From positions 6,978,001 through 7,042,000 of the forward strand of contig NZ_CP022203.1 in the NCBI RefSeq assembly GCF_002305895.1: a stretch of 64,000 nucleotides of DNA. The letters run 5' to 3'. Source of the DNA: Corallococcus macrosporus DSM 14697 (GTDB lineage: Bacteria; Myxococcota; Myxococcia; Myxococcales; Myxococcaceae). The notes under the pieces were generated by a model. The model had not been told where the DNA came from and did no database searches. It worked only from the letters and a program-made list of their open reading frames with translations. Of the stretch, positions 37,401-44,766 are shown piece after piece (the first letter of the stretch is position 1; the number at the start of each line of letters is the position of its first letter). The position numbers and the translations under genes are program-made.

Positions 37401-37672
37401 ACCCCCACGGCCTGCTGGACGTCTACGTGCTGGTGAACGACCAGAAGGTCTACTTCAAGGGCGTGAACCCCAAGGGCGGTGAGCCGAACACGCTGAAGTT
37501 CTCCACCGAGTTCGCGCTGAAGGAGGGCAACAACAACGTGCTGGTGGTGGCCCGCGAGGACAGCGACTTCGCCAGCCGCCGCACGCTGGTCATCCGCCGC
37601 CGCCCGGCCGAGGTCGCCCAGAAGATGGCCTCGCCCACCGGCAGCACCTCCGGCAAGCCGCAGCCGCAGTAG
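34451..37672 (+). CDS. Large S41 C-terminal processing protease with long C-terminal extension
   Basis: An exported serine protease of 1073 residues, more than twice the size of usual CtpA-type enzymes. A signal anchor (about 8-38) precedes an N-terminal helical region, then a PDZ domain (about 190-290; GGLGFVIQMREGNLTVVKV, KTPAHRAGIQKDDRI) and the catalytic core with GNPGGLLEQAI and the Ser/Lys dyad in NAGSASASE (near 398) and FGKGS (near 423). A Lys/Ala/Glu-rich linker follows (about 500-580), then beta-sandwich-like domains (about 630-880) with a CATC pair near 761, an SH3-like segment (about 885-945) and a final beta domain. The extension probably recruits substrates or envelope partners. 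Confidence 0.88.
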   Translation: MNQMPRLLRRITAVAVLLGAWALVGNDRAPLPLTMGAAEAGQGSWDGSLPAAKGEKAPHDLNSLRVLTKVILYVKENYVDPKRVRPKEMMIASLEYVEKSVPDVLVDGSAETGKLNVNVNGKQRAFDIAHVDSLWKMSFALKDVFDFLSKNMRPIEDTRDVEYAAVNGMLSTLDPHSVLLRPELYREMKLSTKGEFGGLGFVIQMREGNLTVVKVLPKTPAHRAGIQKDDRIKKIGEESTVNMDLNEAVSKLRGPVDSRITITVERDGWDKPRIMTLARAMISIESVQHKMLSNNVGYIRLKNFQGNTTRDLEAALTQLRKQAAAKGGFKGLVLDMRGNPGGLLEQAIQVSDTFLSSGTIVATVGLSDKLREEKRARATEGEDAYPIAVLVNAGSASASEIVAGALKNLDRATIIGRQTFGKGSVQVLYDFPDDSALKLTIAKYLTPGDVSIQEVGIVPDIQLIPTRATDERVDVFAPRRSMGEADLDQHFGNPDSSTVAKKREDVLNREKPLESLKYLKVDEKQAQAAAKKDEKAAPKSAANAAKHGEKDPLLDVDVAGMGEDLDDQLDAEAQDEIKEDFEVKFARDFVLRAPATTRKEQLKQGKAFIDQKRAEEESRINAAIAALGVDWSAGPTPKNVQMAVSLTPGPDAKIVAGEVMEMALTAENRGAEPLKRVRAWTESDNAFLDRREFLFGALAPGEKKTWKVKVRLPKDLTSRRDDVTVRFFDDHGALPETRVAELNFVELPRPAFAFNWQVIDDCATCNGDGTVQRGESVSVLLDVTNAGTGAALDSFTQIKNGGDANVFIEKGRFKLGEIKPGETKTAKFQLEVKKGFKGETFPLKLAIIDEPLEEFVMEKLELPVTDAPVAKLEAKKGFVRLADKVELFGAPTQNARPVAKLSGTTVLPAEAVTKGYYRVELEKDRFAFVRSQDAKELKTGKATAPKATLVTNHRPPDIRLDVDPAAGGLVANGDKFTLSGVVTDPHGLLDVYVLVNDQKVYFKGVNPKGGEPNTLKFSTEFALKEGNNNVLVVAREDSDFASRRTLVIRRRPAEVAQKMASPTGSTSGKPQPQ

Positions 37673-37700
37673 GCGCCTTCCAGGCGCGCCGCCTCCTTCC

Positions 37701-37751
37701 GGGCGGCCTTTCCAGCGGGACTCCCCCAGGGGACCGCGGGAGAGGCCGCCC
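37701..37751 (+). terminator. Intrinsic terminator after the S41 protease gene
   Basis: An 8-bp perfect stem (GGGCGGCC at 37701-37708 with GGCCGCCC at 37744-37751) encloses a secondary GC-rich hairpin and is followed at once by GTTTTGTTG. It lies about 30 bases after the protease stop and before the next gene. Confidence 0.7.
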
Positions 37752-37842
37752 GTTTTGTTGACGCTCCTCGCGAGCAGGCGTTAGCGTCCGGCGCGGTGGG
37801 CGCCTCACCGGCCGGTCGCGCGCCCTGGAGGCGGTGACTCGA

Positions 37843-38748
37843 ATGCGGACGTTCAGTCGGTGGCTGGCCCTTGCGGCCTGGGCGTCAGGGGCGTCCGTTG
37901 TCGCGGCGCCCAATGACCTGCAGATCGCACGGTTCGGCAACCCCGACCCCGAGGCGGCGAACACGGTGGCGTCCGCCAACGCGGACTTCCAGGCCTTCGC
38001 CCGCATCATGGGCGCCGCCATCACCTCCGTGAACCTGATGCCGCCGGAGACGACGGGGCATTCGGCCTGGGCCATCAACGCGGAGCTCTCCGTGGTGTCC
38101 CTGCCCGGCGGCGTGCACGTCCCCACGCAGAACGAGCAGCCGGGCACGGTGCTCATCCCCTCCTTCCACGCGCGCAAGGGCCTGCCCTTCTCACTGGAGC
38201 TGGGCGGCCGCGTCGGCTGGATTGAGAAGAGCAGCCAGGTGGTGGCCACCGGCGAGGTGAAGTGGGCGGCCAACGAGGGCTTCACCTACCTGCCCGACTT
38301 CGGCGTGCGCGGGCACGTGACGAAGCTGTTCGGCGCGCGCGACCTGGGCCTCACGGTGATGGGCCTGGACTTCGGCGTGGGCAAGCAGTTCCCGCTGGGC
38401 GGCATGGTGACGCTGACGCCCTACGGCGGCCTGGACCTGGGCTTCGTCGGCGCGACGTCCAGCCGCATCGACTTCAACCCCGACCGCAGCTTCGACGACT
38501 CGACGAATGGCAGCTCGCGCGAGGCGCTGGTCGACACCGCCGAGTACCGGAAGGTGGGCTTCGGCAGCAACATCAACCAGCGCATCTACGGCGGCGTGCG
38601 CTTCATCGGCGGCGTGCTCCAGTTGGGCGCGGAGCTGTCGCTGACGCGCACCGGCAGCGTCTCCTACGTGGACGACAGCGGCGCCACCGTGGACCGGGGG
38701 CTGCCGGCCGTCTTCGCCTTCAACACCACGCTCGGCCTGGACTTCTGA
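37843..38748 (+). CDS. Exported beta-barrel-like hypothetical protein
   Basis: A protein of about 301 residues. It begins with a signal peptide (MRTFSRWLALAAWASGASVVAA) and the mature form is rich in amphipathic beta strands (AWAINAELSVVSLP, FSLELGGRVGWIEKS, LTVMGLDFGVGKQF, LQLGAELSLTRTGSV). It ends NTTLGLDF with a terminal Phe, pointing to an outer-membrane barrel of about 12 strands. The ATG at 37843 starts the signal; a GTG at 37834 in frame is equally possible. No catalytic residues are seen; function unknown. The 3' end faces the GDPD gene, with three bases between the stops. Confidence 0.75.
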   Translation: MRTFSRWLALAAWASGASVVAAPNDLQIARFGNPDPEAANTVASANADFQAFARIMGAAITSVNLMPPETTGHSAWAINAELSVVSLPGGVHVPTQNEQPGTVLIPSFHARKGLPFSLELGGRVGWIEKSSQVVATGEVKWAANEGFTYLPDFGVRGHVTKLFGARDLGLTVMGLDFGVGKQFPLGGMVTLTPYGGLDLGFVGATSSRIDFNPDRSFDDSTNGSSREALVDTAEYRKVGFGSNINQRIYGGVRFIGGVLQLGAELSLTRTGSVSYVDDSGATVDRGLPAVFAFNTTLGLDF

Positions 38749-38751
38749 GCG

Positions 38752-39477
38752 CTACGCGGCGGGGTGCAGGGCCTGACGGACCGCCCCCGGCCGGTTGGTG
38801 ATGAGGTAGCTGACCCCCATCCGCTCCAGCACCTGGGCGCGCTGGGGGTCGTCCACCGTCCACGCCGCCACGCTCAGCCCGGCCGCGCGCCACGCGGCGA
38901 CCCGCTCCGGGGTGCAGGCCTCGTGAAACGGGTGGACCGAGTGTGACGACACGAGCGGGCTCACCGCGTAGGCCTGCAAGCCCCAGGACCTGTCCGGGTC
39001 GATGAGAAAACCCCGGCGGAGCTCCGGCGCCGCGGCGGCGAGGCGGAAGAGGCACAGCGGGTTGAAGCTGGAGATGACGACCCGCCCCGCCAGCCCTCGC
39101 CGGCGAACCACGCGCGCCACCTGCTCCGCCAGGCCTCCGTCATCGGCGCGGTCGCACTTGAGCTCGATGTTGACCAGGAGCTGCGCCGGCAGGGCGTCCA
39201 GCACCTCATCCAGCAGGGGGATGCGCGCGGGCGCGAAGCCCAGGGGCGAGCCGACATCCGCCCGCTGGAGCTTCCACCAGGGCGTGCGCCGGACCTCCCA
39301 CGGCAGCCGCGCGAGCCGCTCCAGGCGCTCGTCGTGACAGACGACGACCTCCCCGGAGCCACAGCGCATGGCGTCCAGCTCCACCCCGTCCGCGCCTTGG
39401 CGGACCGCCTCGGTGAAGGCTTCCAGGGTGTTCTCGGGGGCATCGGCGCTGGCGCCACGGTGGGCAAGCAGGAGCAT
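38752..39477 (-). CDS. Glycerophosphodiester phosphodiesterase
   Basis: Hydrolyses glycerophosphodiesters to glycerol-3-phosphate and alcohol. It has 241 residues and starts MLLLAHRGASADAPENT, the conserved catalytic HRG near the N-terminus. The acid pair is in DGVELDAMRC and the second His in VVCHDERLERL. NIELKCD and the C-terminal VAAWTVDDPQRAQVLERMGVSYLITNRPG complete the TIM-barrel pattern. Without a signal peptide it should act in the cytoplasm (UgpQ-like). GGAGGG lies very close to this ATG; the ATG at 39513, 12 codons upstream, has no site but cannot be excluded. Confidence 0.9.
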   Translation of the reverse strand: MLLLAHRGASADAPENTLEAFTEAVRQGADGVELDAMRCGSGEVVVCHDERLERLARLPWEVRRTPWWKLQRADVGSPLGFAPARIPLLDEVLDALPAQLLVNIELKCDRADDGGLAEQVARVVRRRGLAGRVVISSFNPLCLFRLAAAAPELRRGFLIDPDRSWGLQAYAVSPLVSSHSVHPFHEACTPERVAAWRAAGLSVAAWTVDDPQRAQVLERMGVSYLITNRPGAVRQALHPAA

Positions 39478-39589
39478 GCCCTCCAGTCTGCGCGGGTGGA
39501 CGCCGGCGTGCATCAGAAGTCCAACCGGGCGTGCGGCGGTGGACGCACGGCTTGCCTCCCCCCGCCCTTTGCTGCACTGTGCCCTCATC

Positions 39590-39817
39590 ATGCTGGGCCT
39601 CGGCCTCGGAGAAATCATCGTCCTCGGCTTCATCCTGCTGGTGGTCTTCTCGGCCGCCCGCATGGGTCAGCTCGGCAACGCCGTGGGCAAGTTCGTGTAC
39701 TCGTTCCGCAAGGCCTCGAAGGGTGAGGACCTGGTGGACGCGAAGCCGCTGCCGCCGGTTCGCCGGAGCACCACGGACGCCGAGTTCACCGACCCCGAGC
39801 AGCCTCGCCGCCGCTAG
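39590..39817 (+). CDS. tatA: TatA/E-family twin-arginine translocase component
   Basis: A 75-residue protein: a short N-terminus (MLGLGLGE), one membrane helix (IIVLGFILLVVFSAARM), a hinge, an amphipathic helix (QLGNAVGKFVYSFRKAS) and a polar tail. This is the TatA/TatE architecture for the pore-forming unit that exports folded proteins. The usual FGxxKLP hinge is replaced by FSAARMGQLG, a change common in distant TatA members. No tatB or tatC is next to it. Its 3' end overlaps the convergent HEAT-like gene by 32 bases. Confidence 0.85.
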   Translation: MLGLGLGEIIVLGFILLVVFSAARMGQLGNAVGKFVYSFRKASKGEDLVDAKPLPPVRRSTTDAEFTDPEQPRRR

Positions 39818-40556
39818 CGCCCTCCTCGAGCAGCCGGGAGGCCTGCGCCCGCAGGGCCGGATGCAGGGAGGCATTCGAGGCCAGCTCCCTCAAGTCCGCC
39901 GTGTTGAGCAGCGGGACGATTTTCGCGCCCGTCTCCGGTGGCAGGTAAGGGTTGAAGACGAGCGCGCGCCGGACGGCGTGCCGCACGGACCAGCGTGGTG
40001 ACTTCCAGATTTCGACGAGCGGCTCAGGCCGGGCGGGACGCCGCGCGGCGATGCGCACCACCAGCGCCTCGGTGAGCCGGGGATTGATGAGCACGTTGCG
40101 CAGGACGGAAGGATTGCTGACGGTGGCCAGGCGGGACAGGGTGTCCGGGTCCCTCGTCAGGCGGGCCTGCTGCTTCAGGTGCCCGAGCGACTGGGAGAAG
40201 GCGTTGGCGTCCGCGCGGGCCGCGACGTCCGCGTCCATCTCCAGCTTCGCGGGCCCCTGGGCGAACAGGTCCGCCACGGTGTCGAGCGACTGGACGTGGG
40301 CGAGCCGCCGCAAGGACTCCACGTGGGGAATGTGCTCGGCCTCCTGCTCCAGCGCGGACATGAAGTCCGACAACGCGCAGGCGGCGGGCCCCCAGCCCGC
40401 GCGGGAGAGCGCGATGAGGTGGCCAATCAGCTCGTTGGAGTCGAGTGGATCCCTCCAGGCGAGCTCACGCGCCGCGGCCTTGCGACGCACCCCCGCGCCC
40501 CCGCTCAAGGCGTGGATGAAGCGGGCAACGGTCCGGGCATCCTCCTGCGTGGGCAT
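39786..40556 (-). CDS. HEAT-like repeat hypothetical protein
   Basis: A 256-residue soluble, helix-rich protein. Repeated two-helix units can be seen in the second half: DPDTLSRLATVSNPSVLRNVLINPRLTEALVVRIAAR, EPLVEIWKSPRWSVRHAVRRALVFNPYLP and NTADLRELASNASLHPALRAQASRLL. This resembles leucine-rich-repeat-variant or HEAT arrays used for protein binding. It starts six bases after the stop of the zinc-ribbon gene and is probably co-transcribed with it. No catalytic motif; function unknown. Confidence 0.72.
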   Translation of the reverse strand: MPTQEDARTVARFIHALSGGAGVRRKAAARELAWRDPLDSNELIGHLIALSRAGWGPAACALSDFMSALEQEAEHIPHVESLRRLAHVQSLDTVADLFAQGPAKLEMDADVAARADANAFSQSLGHLKQQARLTRDPDTLSRLATVSNPSVLRNVLINPRLTEALVVRIAARRPARPEPLVEIWKSPRWSVRHAVRRALVFNPYLPPETGAKIVPLLNTADLRELASNASLHPALRAQASRLLEEGASGGEAARGR

Positions 40557-40562
40557 GGCGGC

Positions 40563-43064
40563 TCACTCCATCCGGCGGCCGGCCTCTGCCGTCTGGGAAC
40601 GCTCGGACTCCAGGCTCACCTCCAGACGGAACCCGCTCGGGTCCGCCGGACGCTCGGGAAAGATGACGACGAAGGGCGCCTTGGCGCCGGGCGCCACGGA
40701 GACAGCGGCCTCGTCCACACGCTGGCGCAAGGCCGACGCCGCCTCGGGCGAGCCCGCCCCGTAGAGCTCCTCGGGCGTGGGCACCCGGCCCACGAGCGCC
40801 TCCGCGGACGCCACCCGCTGGTTGCCGTCGTACAGCGCGGCGCGCACACGGATGCGGGAGGCGGCGTCCGAGTGGTTCGCCGCGTCCCCTCGGACGTAGA
40901 GGAGCGACCGGCCATCGCGCGTCTCATACAGTCCGCTCGTCACATCGACCGCCACCAGCGGCTCCGGCGCGGGAACGAAGAGGGCGCGGAGGGAGTCCAG
41001 CGACAAGGCGGAAAGGTCCAGACGCCCGTCGCGCAGGTACGCCCGGCCGACCGTGCCCAGGACGGCCACCAGGGCCGTGGCCAGCACGAGGTTGGCGGTG
41101 AAGGCCAGCACCTTGCGGAAACGGCTCAGCGGCCGGCTCTGCGGGATGCCCACGTCCTCGGGACGCGCGGTGGGCTTGGCCACGGTGACCACGGGCTTCG
41201 ACGGCAGCCCGTCCATGTCCAGCACTTCGCGCTGGATGCCGCTTTGCGACCCCACCCGGCCCAGGGTGACGCCGAACGCCTGCGCGTCCTCCATGGGAGG
41301 CACGTCTCCGAGCAGGGAGATACCGGGGCCCTCATCGGCGGCCAGCGGGCCCTCCCCTTCCGACGTGCCGAAGAGCGCGGCCCGGCCGGTGTCCGTGGGC
41401 AACAGGCCGGAATCCTCGCCCTGCCCGCCCACGTCCGAGCCGAGGTCGAACAAGTCCCGGGCATTCGCGGAGGGCGTCAGTGCCGCACCGGGCGACACGC
41501 CGTGGGCCGCGCCAGCGCCACCTGCCTCATCCGAGGACAGGAAGGGAGCCGCGCCTGGAGGCCCCGCCACTCCCGGCGCTGCCGCTGGAGCGGCACCGAG
41601 GGACGCGAACGGGTCTTGCCCTGCCGGCGCAAGCCCCCTGCCAGCCGCGGCCGTCGGTGGGGCGTGAACGTCGATGGACGCGAACGGGTCCTTCCCCGCG
41701 GACGGAGGAAGCGCAGGCGCCGCCGCAGGACTCGTCGCCGCGTGGATGTCGACGGCCGCGAATGGGTCCTTACCGGGCGGAGGAAGCCCGGGCGCCGCCA
41801 CAGGACTCGCCGCCGCGTGGATATCGATGTCCGCGAACGGGTCCTTCCCCGGTGGCGGAGGACGCCCAGGCGCCGCCGCAGGACTCGCCGCCGCATGGAT
41901 ATCGATGCCCGCGAACGGGTCCTTACCGGGCGGAGGACGCCCAGGCGCCGCGGCAGGCCCCGCCGCTGAGTGCATATCGATGGCCGCGAACGGGTCCTTG
42001 CCCGGGGGCGGAGGAAGCCCCGGCGCCGCGGCAGGCCCCGCCGCTGAGTGCATATCGATGGCCGCGAACGGGTCCTTGCCCGGGGGCGGAGGAAGCCCCG
42101 GCGCCGCGGCTGGAACCGGCGCGTCGTCGATGTCGATGGACGCGAACGGGTCGTTCTCCACCGGCGGCGGCGCCCCAGCCGCTGACGGCATCGCCGCCGC
42201 ATCGTCGATGTCGATGGACGCGAACGGGTCCTCCCCGCCATACGCGGGTGGAGCCGAGGACGGCGGCGCGCTCGGACGCATCGCCCCGAGGGCCACCGCC
42301 GCCGCTGGCGCGCCTCCCCGAGGGGGCGCCACGGCGCTCCGGCGAAGCGCGTTCGCCGCCGCGGGCCCGGCCGAAGCCGGGGGGCCCAGGAGGTCCGAGA
42401 ACGGGTCCGCCTCGGGCACCGGCGGCGGCGGAACAGGGTTCTTTCGGGCCGTGGCCGGAGACACGGACGCGCCGTCGAACTCGGGCACGGGCGGCAAGGA
42501 CCGGTCCTCGCCCCCAACAGGGGCCCCCCGAGGGCCCGGCGTCGGCGAGGGGGCGCCGGCCGCCGCGGGCATCGCGGCCGGCGGGCGCCCCGGATTCCCA
42601 GGCGCTGGGACCACGAAGGCCCCCGGCGGCGTGCTGCCACGGGTCGGCGGCGGCACGGGCTCGGGCGCCTGCGCGGCGGGGGGGAGCGGAATCCGAGTAA
42701 CGCGCGTGGGCTCCTGGAAGACGCCGTCCTCCGCGTCCAGGTCCCCGTCCATGGCGTTCCAGCTCGGCGGAGGGGGACTGGGCCGGGCCGGCAGCGGCCT
42801 GCTCGCCTCGACGCCCAGCTCGAAGTAGCCCGGCTTGGTCACCTCCACCATCTTGGGGTCTGGCGCGACCCCGAAGCGGGCAAAAGGGTCCACCTGCCCG
42901 TCCGAGGAGGGGGCTGGCGGCTCGCCCGGAGCGGCGGCAGCGGCCTCTCGGGTGACCCGGAACGTGTTCTGGCACTTGGTGCAGCGGACCTTGACCCCCT
43001 TCTCGGTCACCTTCTCGTCGGGGATCTTGAACCGCGTCTGGCACCGCTCACACTTGACGATCAT
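40563..43064 (-). CDS. MJ0042-type zinc-ribbon protein with repeat linker, one TM helix and a periplasmic domain
   Basis: An 833-residue protein. Residues 1-40 are an MJ0042 zinc ribbon (MIVKCERCQTRFKIPDEKV, VRCTKCQNTF). Residues about 45-640 are a Pro/Ala/Gly-rich region with around ten 25-28-residue repeats containing GKDPFAAIDMH or similar. A transmembrane helix (LAFTANLVLATALVAVLGTVG, about 655-675) leads to a C-terminal domain resembling DUF3426/FxLyD (VAVDVTSGLYETRDGRSLLYVRGDAANHSDAASRIRVRAALYD). Related ribbon-linker-TM proteins such as AgmX act in M. xanthus gliding, but no TonB or GYF part is present here, so the function is open. A -10-like TATACT lies at 43089-43094. Confidence 0.82.
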   Translation of the reverse strand: MIVKCERCQTRFKIPDEKVTEKGVKVRCTKCQNTFRVTREAAAAAPGEPPAPSSDGQVDPFARFGVAPDPKMVEVTKPGYFELGVEASRPLPARPSPPPPSWNAMDGDLDAEDGVFQEPTRVTRIPLPPAAQAPEPVPPPTRGSTPPGAFVVPAPGNPGRPPAAMPAAAGAPSPTPGPRGAPVGGEDRSLPPVPEFDGASVSPATARKNPVPPPPVPEADPFSDLLGPPASAGPAAANALRRSAVAPPRGGAPAAAVALGAMRPSAPPSSAPPAYGGEDPFASIDIDDAAAMPSAAGAPPPVENDPFASIDIDDAPVPAAAPGLPPPPGKDPFAAIDMHSAAGPAAAPGLPPPPGKDPFAAIDMHSAAGPAAAPGRPPPGKDPFAGIDIHAAASPAAAPGRPPPPGKDPFADIDIHAAASPVAAPGLPPPGKDPFAAVDIHAATSPAAAPALPPSAGKDPFASIDVHAPPTAAAGRGLAPAGQDPFASLGAAPAAAPGVAGPPGAAPFLSSDEAGGAGAAHGVSPGAALTPSANARDLFDLGSDVGGQGEDSGLLPTDTGRAALFGTSEGEGPLAADEGPGISLLGDVPPMEDAQAFGVTLGRVGSQSGIQREVLDMDGLPSKPVVTVAKPTARPEDVGIPQSRPLSRFRKVLAFTANLVLATALVAVLGTVGRAYLRDGRLDLSALSLDSLRALFVPAPEPLVAVDVTSGLYETRDGRSLLYVRGDAANHSDAASRIRVRAALYDGNQRVASAEALVGRVPTPEELYGAGSPEAASALRQRVDEAAVSVAPGAKAPFVVIFPERPADPSGFRLEVSLESERSQTAEAGRRME
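41595..42240 (-). repeat. Tandem repeats of about 72-84 bases in the zinc-ribbon protein gene
   Basis: About nine in-frame units, each holding a GAACGGGTCC-type core on the plus strand, spaced about 72-84 bases apart. The copies starting at 41972 and 42050 are essentially identical with a 78-base period, a sign of recent duplication. They encode (K/N)DPFAxIDxH/D units separated by Ala/Pro stretches. Confidence 0.85.
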
Positions 43065-43232
43065 TCAGCAGGCCCGGCAGGAACCACGAGTATAGGACGA
43101 CGGGGGTGGGCACGGCGAGCCGGGTTCACGTTGCTTGCTCGCCCCCAACCCCCTCTGCTACGAGAATCGCCCCTGCGAGACTCAGGCGGGGCACGTGGCT
43201 TGAAGTCGAGCCCAAAAGGGGCGGAGAGACAC

Positions 43233-43904
43233 ATGAGCGAGGCTGAGCAAGCAGGTGCTCCGAGCAAGGAGCCGAAGATCATCAAGCGGTACACGAACCG
43301 GAAGCTCTACGACACCGTGGAGAGCCGGTACGTCACCCTTGATGAGATCGCAGCGATGATCAAGGAGGGCACCGAGGTCCGGATTGTCGACAACCGGACC
43401 AAGGAGGACCTGACCTCCGTCACCCTCGCGCAGATCATCTTCGAGGAGGAGAAGAAGAAGAACCAGATGCCGCTGTCGGTGCTGCGGGAAATCATCCGCC
43501 ACCCTGGCGAGTCCATCTCCGGGTTCATCCAGAAGGAGGTCTCTCCGCGAGTCGCCTCCATCCGCGAGGAGGCGGAGTCCCGCCTCGACAAGCTCCTGCG
43601 CCGGGACGAGAACGCGCCCCGCCCCGAGGGCGAAACGGTGGAGGCGCCGGCCGAGGCCCCCGCCGCCACCGACGCCACCGCCGCGGGCCTCAGCCCGGCG
43701 GACCTGCTCAAGGCCAGCCAGCGGGCCTTCGAGGAGTGGCAGCGCCGCGTCGACGAGCGCGTGAAGCACGTCGTGGAGAACCTCACCGGCAACCTGCCCG
43801 CGCTGGGCCGCGACATGGCGACCCTCACCCAGCGTCTGGAGGAGCTGGAGAAGAAGCTGGAGCAGGTCGAGCAGCAGAAGGAACAGCCGAAGCAGCAGGA
43901 GTAA
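43233..43904 (+). CDS. phaR: PhaR-type polyhydroxyalkanoate synthesis repressor
   Basis: DNA- and granule-binding regulator of phasin/PHA genes. The 223-residue protein has the PHB_acc_N DNA-binding domain: IIKRYTNRKLYDTVESRYVTLDEIAAMIKEGTEVRIVDNRTKEDLTSVTLAQIIFEEE at residues about 15-75, nearly the textbook PhaR signature. A PHB_acc-like helical region (SVLREIIRHPGESISGFIQKEV) follows, then a variable Ala-rich part and a C-terminal coiled coil (LTQRLEELEKKLEQVEQQKEQPKQQ). The ATG at 43233 follows GGGGCGGAGAG; an upstream frame to 43131 has no such site. It is convergent with the ParA gene. Confidence 0.92.
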   Translation: MSEAEQAGAPSKEPKIIKRYTNRKLYDTVESRYVTLDEIAAMIKEGTEVRIVDNRTKEDLTSVTLAQIIFEEEKKKNQMPLSVLREIIRHPGESISGFIQKEVSPRVASIREEAESRLDKLLRRDENAPRPEGETVEAPAEAPAATDATAAGLSPADLLKASQRAFEEWQRRVDERVKHVVENLTGNLPALGRDMATLTQRLEELEKKLEQVEQQKEQPKQQE

Positions 43905-43914
43905 CCGCGCTGCT

Positions 43915-44715
43915 TCAGGCCTTCTGCGCAGCCCGCCTCCGCCTGGGGGCGGGCTCGCCGTGCAGCTCCGCGGCGATGGCCGCCAGCATCTGCGCGCCCC
44001 GGCTGCGCGGCGCGTACTCCCAGATGGTCTGTCCGTGGCTCTGCGCCTCGTCGACCTTCACGTCGTAGCCCAGCGGCGTGGCCGCCAGCGCGTCCGGGAA
44101 GTAGGCCTTCAGGCGCTCCAGAATCGCCGTGGCCAGCGCCGTCTTCCGGTACAGCGTGGGCACCACCTTCGTGACGCGGAGGTCCGGCCGCCCTTCCGCC
44201 TCCCCCACCTGGCGGACGGTGTCCGCCACCTCCGCGCAGCCATCCAGCGCCAGGTACGTCAGCGCCACCGGCACCACCACCTCGGTGGCGGCCACCAGGA
44301 TGTTGCGCGTGGTGGTCCCCATGGAGGGCGGCGCGTCGAAGACGACGGCGTCATACCCCGCCGCCTCCGCCGCTTTCAGGCGGTCCGCCAGCCGGTGGGC
44401 CCGGCGCGCGTCCGCGGCCACCACCACAGGGAAGTCCGCCATCTCCTTGTAGGCGGGCAGCACGTCCAACCCGTCCACGGCCGAGCGCTGGACGACGTCC
44501 TCGAAGCGCACCGACGCATCCGTCAGCAGGTGGAACACGTTGCGCGGCAGCGTGCGCACATCCACCCCCAGGGCCTTGCCCGCGTGGCCCTGCGTGTCCA
44601 GGTCCACCAGCAGCACCCGCAGGCCGCGCTCCTTGGCCAGCCAGGCGGCCGTGTTCACCGCCAGGGTCGTCTTGCAGGTCCCACCCTTCTCATTGATGAA
44701 CGCGATGCGCCTCAT
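43915..44715 (-). CDS. Orphan ParA/MinD-family ATPase
   Basis: A 266-residue deviant-Walker ATPase. The P-loop reads KGGTCKTTL (near 10-18), keeping the signature Lys of the ParA family but with Cys in place of the usual Gly before the catalytic Lys. Asp in LLVDLDTQGHAGKALG (A' box) and VVFDAPPSMGTTT (Walker B) are present. No ParB gene is nearby. The ATG at 44715 follows GAGGAG nine bases upstream; an earlier in-frame start at 44736 is less likely. The phasin-like gene lies 51 bases upstream on the same strand, and a PhaR gene is convergent. Positioning of storage granules is a possible role, by analogy with McdA-type systems. Confidence 0.87.
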   Translation of the reverse strand: MRRIAFINEKGGTCKTTLAVNTAAWLAKERGLRVLLVDLDTQGHAGKALGVDVRTLPRNVFHLLTDASVRFEDVVQRSAVDGLDVLPAYKEMADFPVVVAADARRAHRLADRLKAAEAAGYDAVVFDAPPSMGTTTRNILVAATEVVVPVALTYLALDGCAEVADTVRQVGEAEGRPDLRVTKVVPTLYRKTALATAILERLKAYFPDALAATPLGYDVKVDEAQSHGQTIWEYAPRSRGAQMLAAIAAELHGEPAPRRRRAAQKA

Positions 44716-44766
44716 GTCCGGGCACTCCTCATCCACCCCAGAAGGTGGCGGCTTCCGACGTGCGGA

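Noticed and set aside
34376-37408. Open frame of 1010 codons opposite the S41 protease
   Set aside because: Antisense shadow of an obvious protease gene, without signal, domain or ribosome-binding site.
43915-44715. Chromosome-partition ParA
   Set aside because: No ParB and no parS-like palindromes nearby; genomic context points to granule proteins instead.
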